DNA of 36,948 nt from Hyphomicrobiales bacterium (GTDB taxonomy: Bacteria; Pseudomonadota; Alphaproteobacteria; Rhizobiales; Beijerinckiaceae). The position numbers and the translations under genes were made by a program. Positions 32,733-36,948 of this stretch are shown piece by piece. The notes beneath the pieces were generated by a model that did not search any database, had not been told where the DNA came from, and saw only the letters and a program-made list of their open reading frames with translations. Every line of letters begins with the position of its first letter. The first letter of the stretch is position 1. The DNA lies in NCBI GenBank assembly GCA_026400535.1, contig JAPLOU010000009.1, positions 1-36,948 of the forward strand, in the 5' to 3' direction.

Positions 32733-34628
32733 CTAGAACGCGATGTCGGGATAAGGGGCGCCATCGGAATCATAGAAGCCTTCGCCGGATTCGAGCGAGG
32801 CGGCAAGGCCGGCATCCATCTCGTCCGGGTTGGCCTCGGTCTGGCCGGCTGACTGCAGGGCGCCGCGGCTGTGGACATCGACGATCCTCGCGCCGGGAAA
32901 GGCGGTCATCAGAGCCTTCACAGCCGGGTGTGTTGCAGCCGTTTCCTTGCGCTCACGCTCGGCGGCCTGCTTCTGCTCGCGCAATGTGGCCTGGCCTTCG
33001 GCCTGCACCATGTCCACGAGCCAGGTCTGGCCGGTCCACGCCTTGAGCTTGCCCGACAACTCGTTGGCGATGCTGCGCGACCCGGTCTCGGCGAGGGAGA
33101 CCTGTAGCCGGCCCGGCTTGATGTTGACCAGCCGGAGATCGCGCTGGATGGCGGTCTGCAGCTTGATATCGCGGTGCCTGGCCGCAAGCGCAGCGATGTC
33201 TTCAAGCGTCATGATTGCCGGGTCGGCGGTTGCGGCCGGTTGCGGCGCTGTCTGGAGGACGGCGGCGCGGGAAGAGGGAATTGCCGCGCCCGACGCGCGC
33301 GGATAGCCGCCCCGGGCCATGGCTGCCGCCGGGCCGCTACCTGGCACGCTGCCGCCGGCGGAGCGCGTAGTACTTGCTGCGCCGCCGGGCAGGGCGGCCT
33401 GCAGCATTCTGACCGCATCATCGGGTGTCGGCAGGTCGGCGGCATGAACAAGGCGCACCAGCGCCATTTCAGCGGCCGGCAGCGGCCTGTTCGCATCCTT
33501 GACCTCGGCGATGGCCTTCAGCAGCATCTGCCAGGTCCGCGATAGGGCACGCACGGACAGTTGTGCTGCAAATTCGCCGCCGCGAACGCGCTCGGCCGGG
33601 GTCAGTGAGCTGTCGCCAGCGGCGGCCGGAACGATCTTGAGGCGCGTGACCAGGTGCGTGAACTCGGCCAGTTCGGTCAGCACCGATCCAGGATCGGCGC
33701 CCGCGTCATACAGCCCTCTCAGTTCGGCGAGTGCGCCCGCCAGGTTTCCGCTCATGATCAGCCCGAACAGGTCGATGATCCGCGCCCGGTCGGCCAGGCC
33801 CAGCATGGCGCGGACGCCTTCAAGCGTGATGCGCCCTGCGGCGTGGGCGATGGCCTGGTCGGTTAGCGACAGGGCGTCGCGGGCCGATCCTTCCGCCGCG
33901 CGGGCCAGCGACTGAAGCGCCTCATCGTCGGCAGCGACGCACTCTGCTGCGCAGATCCGGGCGAGATAGGCGACCAGTACGGCTGCATCGATGCGGCGCA
34001 AGTCAAAGCGCTGGCAGCGGGACAGGACCGTGACTGGCACCTTGCGGATTTCGGTGGTGGCGAAGATGAACTTGGCATGCGGCGGCGGCTCTTCCAGCGT
34101 CTTCAAAAACGCGTTGAAGGCCGGCCCCGACATCATGTGCACTTCGTCGATGATGTAGACCTTGTAGCGTGCCGAGACGGGCGCGTAGCGGACGGCATCG
34201 TTGATCTGGCGGATGTTCTCGACGCCGTTGTTGGAGGCGGCGTCGATCTCCATCACGTCGATGTGCCGGCCCTCGATGATCTCTTGGCAATGAATGCCGG
34301 GCGTAGCGAGCTCGATGGTCGGCGAGCCCTTGCCGTCGGCCGTCTGGTAATTGAGTGCGCGGGCGAGAATGCGGGCCGTGGTGGTCTTGCCAACCCCGCG
34401 CACGCCGGTCAGCATCCAGGCCTGCGGGATCCGTCCGGACGTGAAGGAGTTTGACAGGGTGCGAACCATGGCGTCCTGCCCGATCAGGTCGGCGAAGTCC
34501 TTTGGGCGATACTTGCGGGCGAGGACCCTGTAGGCGGGGCCTGCTGCCGCGGCGGCCGCCACCGTCGCGGCGGGCTCATCCAGAAAACCGGGCTGGTCGT
34601 GCAGATCGCCGGTCATGTCATCGGCCAT
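32733..34628 (-). CDS. dnaX: DNA polymerase III subunit gamma/tau
   Basis: This is the clamp-loader ATPase and holoenzyme organiser, about 631 residues. Walker A is GVRGVGKT (75-82), Walker B and sensor regions follow in YIIDEVHMMS, and the SRC arginine-finger motif is in VTVLSRCQRF. A tau-type C-terminal region with Ala/Pro-rich linker comes after residue 400. Between Walker A and DAASNNG the zinc module has only one Cys (GIHCQEI, Cys114) instead of four. The chosen start, ATG 34628, lies 29 bases after the SRP RNA; an open frame upstream of it runs through the RNA gene and is rejected. ATG 34616 is an alternative. I saw no A-rich slippery site suggesting a programmed frameshift. Confidence 0.95.
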   Translation of the reverse strand: MADDMTGDLHDQPGFLDEPAATVAAAAAAGPAYRVLARKYRPKDFADLIGQDAMVRTLSNSFTSGRIPQAWMLTGVRGVGKTTTARILARALNYQTADGKGSPTIELATPGIHCQEIIEGRHIDVMEIDAASNNGVENIRQINDAVRYAPVSARYKVYIIDEVHMMSGPAFNAFLKTLEEPPPHAKFIFATTEIRKVPVTVLSRCQRFDLRRIDAAVLVAYLARICAAECVAADDEALQSLARAAEGSARDALSLTDQAIAHAAGRITLEGVRAMLGLADRARIIDLFGLIMSGNLAGALAELRGLYDAGADPGSVLTELAEFTHLVTRLKIVPAAAGDSSLTPAERVRGGEFAAQLSVRALSRTWQMLLKAIAEVKDANRPLPAAEMALVRLVHAADLPTPDDAVRMLQAALPGGAASTTRSAGGSVPGSGPAAAMARGGYPRASGAAIPSSRAAVLQTAPQPAATADPAIMTLEDIAALAARHRDIKLQTAIQRDLRLVNIKPGRLQVSLAETGSRSIANELSGKLKAWTGQTWLVDMVQAEGQATLREQKQAAERERKETAATHPAVKALMTAFPGARIVDVHSRGALQSAGQTEANPDEMDAGLAASLESGEGFYDSDGAPYPDIAF

Positions 34629-34657
34629 GCGTGCATCGGGCTGCTGGAGAAAGGTGG

Positions 34658-34755
34658 GTGGAAGGCTGGACGAAGACCCGCACTGTCTCGTTAGGGCTGC
34701 TTCCTTCCGGACCTGACCCGGTTGGCGAGTGTTACGTCCCTCACCAACCTTCCGC
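34658..34755 (-). ncRNA. ffs: small signal recognition particle RNA (4.5S type)
   Basis: The minus strand carries the conserved apical region GGTCAGGTCCGGAAGGAAGC, which binds Ffh (about 34692-34720). The ends pair through GGAAGG (34753-34748) and CCTTCC (34665-34660), giving an RNA of about 98 bases. The RNA lies directly upstream of dnaX on the same strand. The exact ends are estimated from the helix and the promoter. Confidence 0.92.
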
Positions 34756-34759
34756 TGCT

Positions 34760-34788
34760 CATATGCGGTACGTCTGAACCAGATGCAA
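34760..34788 (-). promoter_or_regulatory. candidate promoter of the SRP RNA
   Basis: TTGCAT (34788-34783), 17 bases, CATATG (34765-34760) on the minus strand. This would start transcription near 34755, where the paired RNA begins. The -10 is a weak match. Confidence 0.45.
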
Positions 34789-34859
34789 GCGTGGCGCGGC
34801 ATTTTCGGGCAAGGAACATCCATACGCGACGGCGACGCGAATCACTTTACCAATCCGGA

Positions 34860-35369
34860 ATGCCAACGCTGCATGTCTCGCCACTTTCTCGCCTTCACGA
34901 AACCGTCGCTTCCACTGGCGCCAGCCATGTCGTGACGCTGATCAACGTCAATACCGTCGTGCATCGACCGCCTTCGATCGCTCCAGACAAGCACCTGTTC
35001 ATCGGCATGTCGGACATTGTCGAGGAAACAGACGGTCACATTGCTCCTGGGCAGGAACATGTGACGCGCCTGCTGGTCTTCACCCGCGCCTGGGACCGCC
35101 AGCGGCCGCTTGTCATTCATTGCTGGGCCGGCGTCAGCCGTTCGACGGCGGCGGCGTACATCACGGCCTGCCTGTTTGCGCCGGCCCGCGACGAATTCGA
35201 CATCGCCGATGCCCTGAGGGTTGCTTCGCCGACAGCGACCCCCAACGCGCGGCTGGTGGCAATCGCCGACCGGATGTTGGGCCGCGGCGGCCGAATGGTT
35301 TCCGCCATTGCCGCCATCGGGCGCGGACAAGACGCCTTCGAAGGCGCGCCGTTCCAGCTAGGTTTTTGA
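34860..35369 (+). CDS. protein tyrosine phosphatase-like protein
   Basis: This is a cysteine-phosphatase-fold protein of 169 residues with the active-site loop IHCWAGVSRST (His87, Cys88, Arg94, Ser95), fitting HCxxGxxRS. An upstream acidic stretch (SDIVEETDGH) may carry the general acid. It is related by motif to dual-specificity phosphatases and is annotated in many Hyphomicrobiales as a tyrosine phosphatase family protein. The start is ATG 34860, although the ribosome site is poor. It is divergent from the SRP RNA. Substrate unknown. Confidence 0.8.
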   Translation: MPTLHVSPLSRLHETVASTGASHVVTLINVNTVVHRPPSIAPDKHLFIGMSDIVEETDGHIAPGQEHVTRLLVFTRAWDRQRPLVIHCWAGVSRSTAAAYITACLFAPARDEFDIADALRVASPTATPNARLVAIADRMLGRGGRMVSAIAAIGRGQDAFEGAPFQLGF

Positions 35370-35658
35370 GAGATTTGCCCATAAATATTATCGGCACATC
35401 AAATGTCCACGCGGCGGCACAGAGATCTATTGTTTGTCTCTAACCTCGTTCGTTCGCGGATGGTTTTTGGATAGTCCAGCTCAATCTCGCACTATTGCGT
35501 GCCGCTTATTACATCAGTGTTTGCAGTAGCGCTTACAGAGTTGTCATTGTTCGCTCTTGAGGATAAAGACGTTGCGCTCTTTGAGCGATTGGCAGAATTT
35601 TAGATCAAACTGTATTGGTGGCGTTGCATGTCACCGATATGCGGTGCATTCCTAGTCT
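35370..35658. other. AT-rich intergenic region upstream of the Lrp-type gene
   Basis: These 289 bases hold no supported gene. The 180 bases 35461-35640 count 80 G+C (44%), well below the neighbours. They contain a small palindrome CGCTC-TTT-GAGCG (35575-35587) next to a possible promoter TTGGCA (35589-35594), 16 bases, TGTATT (35611-35616), about 40 bases before the Lrp-type start. A decayed gene cannot be excluded. Confidence 0.45.
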
Positions 35659-36153
35659 ATGGACATCGTTTCCCCAAAGCCAACCGGCCAGCCAGTCGAT
35701 CTTGATGCCCGAGACCGAACCATTTTGCGCTTGTTGCAGCAAGACGGACGCATCACGAACGCAGAACTTGCCGAGCGTGTGCATCTCTCACCGTCAGCCT
35801 GTCTGCGCCGGGTCAAGCAACTCGAAGAAGCAGGGCTGATCAAGAGCTATGCGATGTTTCTCGATGAAAAAATCGCAGGCTTTCCAGGCACGGCGTTTGT
35901 CTTTGTGACGCTGGATCAGCAGGGCAGGGCCTCGCTCGACCGCTTCGAGAAGGCCATCAAGCAATATGACGAAGTGCTTGAATGTTACTTGCTGGCCGGC
36001 AATCACGACTATCTGGTGCGTGTGGTGTATCGCGACAGCGCTGATTTCGAGCGCATCCATTCGGAGATCATCACGCAACTTCCTGGCGTGTCGCGCGTCC
36101 AGTCGACCATGACACTGCGGACCATCAAGCGCAGTTCGGCGTTGCCCATCTGA
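35659..36153 (+). CDS. Lrp/AsnC-family transcriptional regulator
   Basis: This is a feast/famine regulator of 164 residues. The N-terminal helix-turn-helix is [20 protein letters not shown] to [19 protein letters not shown], and the C-terminal RAM ligand domain includes [17 protein letters not shown] and [15 protein letters not shown]. Members often respond to amino acids and control neighbouring transport or degradation genes. No such gene is adjacent here, so its target is unknown. The ATG at 35659 lacks a good ribosome site. A palindrome and a possible promoter lie upstream, suggesting autoregulation. Confidence 0.92.
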   Translation: MDIVSPKPTGQPVDLDARDRTILRLLQQDGRITNAELAERVHLSPSACLRRVKQLEEAGLIKSYAMFLDEKIAGFPGTAFVFVTLDQQGRASLDRFEKAIKQYDEVLECYLLAGNHDYLVRVVYRDSADFERIHSEIITQLPGVSRVQSTMTLRTIKRSSALPI

Positions 36154-36232
36154 GTCTCGGAGGCCGATCAGCGCTTGCGCTGGCCGCAGCCAGGCGGGAT
36201 ACAGAAATCATCGCACTGACGGAGTCGATGAC

Positions 36233-36490
36233 GTGGCCGATCCCAAAGCCAATGACGATGTGACTGAGATGCCGTTCGAGCAGGCCTTGCAGCAGCTTGA
36301 ACAGATTGTTTCGCGTCTGGAGAGCGGCAATGTTGCGCTTGAGGATTCGATCCGGATTTATGAGCGCGGCGAAGCGCTGAAGGCCCGCTGCGATGCCCTG
36401 CTGAAGAAGGCGGAGGCCCGGATCGAGAAGATATCGGTATCAGCCGACGGCCAGGCAACGAGCGTGGCCCCTCTCGATCCGGGGCGCTGA
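36233..36490 (+). CDS. xseB: exodeoxyribonuclease VII small subunit
   Basis: This is the small subunit of the single-strand-specific nuclease formed with XseA, 85 residues. The diagnostic segment is [20 protein letters not shown] followed by [20 protein letters not shown] and a coiled [10 protein letters not shown] helix. The start is GTG 36233 with GGAG eight bases upstream; no in-frame ATG is suitable. The dxs gene that often follows in alphaproteobacteria is not seen in the remaining 450 bases. Confidence 0.95.
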   Translation: MADPKANDDVTEMPFEQALQQLEQIVSRLESGNVALEDSIRIYERGEALKARCDALLKKAEARIEKISVSADGQATSVAPLDPGR

Positions 36491-36863
36491 CAGCTAATCT
36501 TATTGCGGATCGACGAGATCCCGCTTGCCCGATGGCCGTCGCATCTGGTCCCGTGGCGCGCCACATGACGGGCATCGAAGGCATAGCCGGGTGTCGCACT
36601 GGCCTGTTGAGGATCGCGTTATGGACGACGCCTTCTCATGCGACGCCATCGGGGGCATCTGGACACCTCGAAAAGCCTCCCCATCCCAGCCGTTTCGTGA
36701 TTCACCCCTTCTGTGATTTGCGGGAGGCTTCGGATGCGAGGACACGGTGGCTTCTGGGTATCCACACGCCGAGGGCCGCCTTGCGGGAAGGCCTTTCGGC
36801 GCTCAGTTTTTCACACTCGTTTGACCGGCAACGGGTGTCGGCAGCGGTGCTGGAGAGTTTTCT
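36491..36863. other. unassigned region between xseB and a transposase start
   Basis: This stretch of 373 bases has no gene that I can support on either strand. AAGCCTCC (36673-36680) and GGAGGCTT (36723-36730) form an inverted repeat 42 bases apart. Part of it is probably the 5' non-coding end of the insertion element that begins its gene at 36864, but I could not locate the element's terminus or a target duplication. Confidence 0.45.
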
Positions 36864-36948
36864 ATGGACGATGGGACCTATGTCCGCCGCCGCCGTTGGA
36901 GCGCTGAGGAGAAGCGCGCGGTCGTGAGCGAGGCTTTTTCGAGTGGGA
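36864..36948 (+). CDS. IS66-type orfA (TnpA) start, cut by window end
   Basis: An open frame begins at ATG 36864 after GGAG (36852-36855) and reads MDDGTYVRRRRWSAEEKRAV and onward to the last base. RRRWSAEEKRAVVSEAF is the typical opening of IS66-type TnpA / IS3-like OrfA helix-turn-helix proteins. Only 28 residues are visible, so the family call is tentative; IS3-family OrfA is the main alternative. Confidence 0.6.
   Translation, partial: MDDGTYVRRRRWSAEEKRAVVSEAFSSG

Noticed and set aside
1..36948. CRISPR array, tRNA genes, riboswitches, toxin-antitoxin or defence modules
   Set aside because: I looked for regular repeats, clover-leaf ends with CCA-like acceptors, known leader motifs and small paired toxin-type genes and saw none that I could support.

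Overview
The window is about 37 kb of GC-rich chromosome (roughly 60-65% G+C in most genes) from an alphaproteobacterium, most likely in the Hyphomicrobiales (Rhizobiales). The evidence is the DUF2948-hisD-UPF0262-LMW phosphatase block, the dnaX-ybaB-recR block headed by the small SRP RNA, an Omp-type beta-barrel with the usual AADLPAR start, a DUF1499 membrane protein and BioY. This placement comes from gene content and style, not from a database search.

Layout. (1) 1-2207: C-terminal two thirds of an RND efflux permease, with a terminator. (2) 2356-12945: a compact divergent cluster. The minus arm, read from the centre, is marR, a creatininase-family amidohydrolase, dppB, dppC, dppD, dppF-type transporter genes and a polysaccharide-deacetylase-family hydrolase. 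The plus arm is a periplasmic peptide-type binding protein, an isoaspartyl peptidase/asparaginase, a ketopantoate-reductase-like enzyme and an SDR. Nearly all genes overlap or abut, and a short palindrome sits where both predicted -35 boxes fall. It looks like one uptake-and-catabolism unit for an amide, peptide or lactam-like compound of unknown identity. (3) 12981-13880: a decayed PepSY-associated membrane protein. (4) 14103-19883: galE, bioY, an LACTB2-like MBL hydrolase, DUF1499, a DmdB/AlkK-type acyl-CoA ligase and its divergent MarR regulator with a clean inverted repeat between them. (5) 20102-24809: an outer membrane beta-barrel gene with terminator, a ruined L,D-transpeptidase gene and a complete IS21-family element with 53-bp inverted ends and a 5-bp target duplication. 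(6) 24948-28616: azlC-azlD, hisS and a decayed IS110-type transposase. (7) 28973-31734: DUF2948, hisD, UPF0262 and an LMW-PTP-like phosphatase. (8) 31766-34755: recR, ybaB, dnaX and the SRP RNA on the minus strand. (9) 34860-36948: a tyrosine-phosphatase-like gene, an Lrp/AsnC regulator, xseB, and the start of what looks like an IS66-type orfA cut by the window end.

The most unusual signals are the divergent amide/peptide catabolic cluster with its shared operator; an abrupt AT-rich block (35% G+C by my count over 240 bp) filling the insertion domain of hisS; and a 34-bp perfect palindrome inside the 3' end of istB. The other regions are ordinary housekeeping genes or accessory scars. I saw no CRISPR array, tRNA, rRNA, phage module or recognisable defence system.
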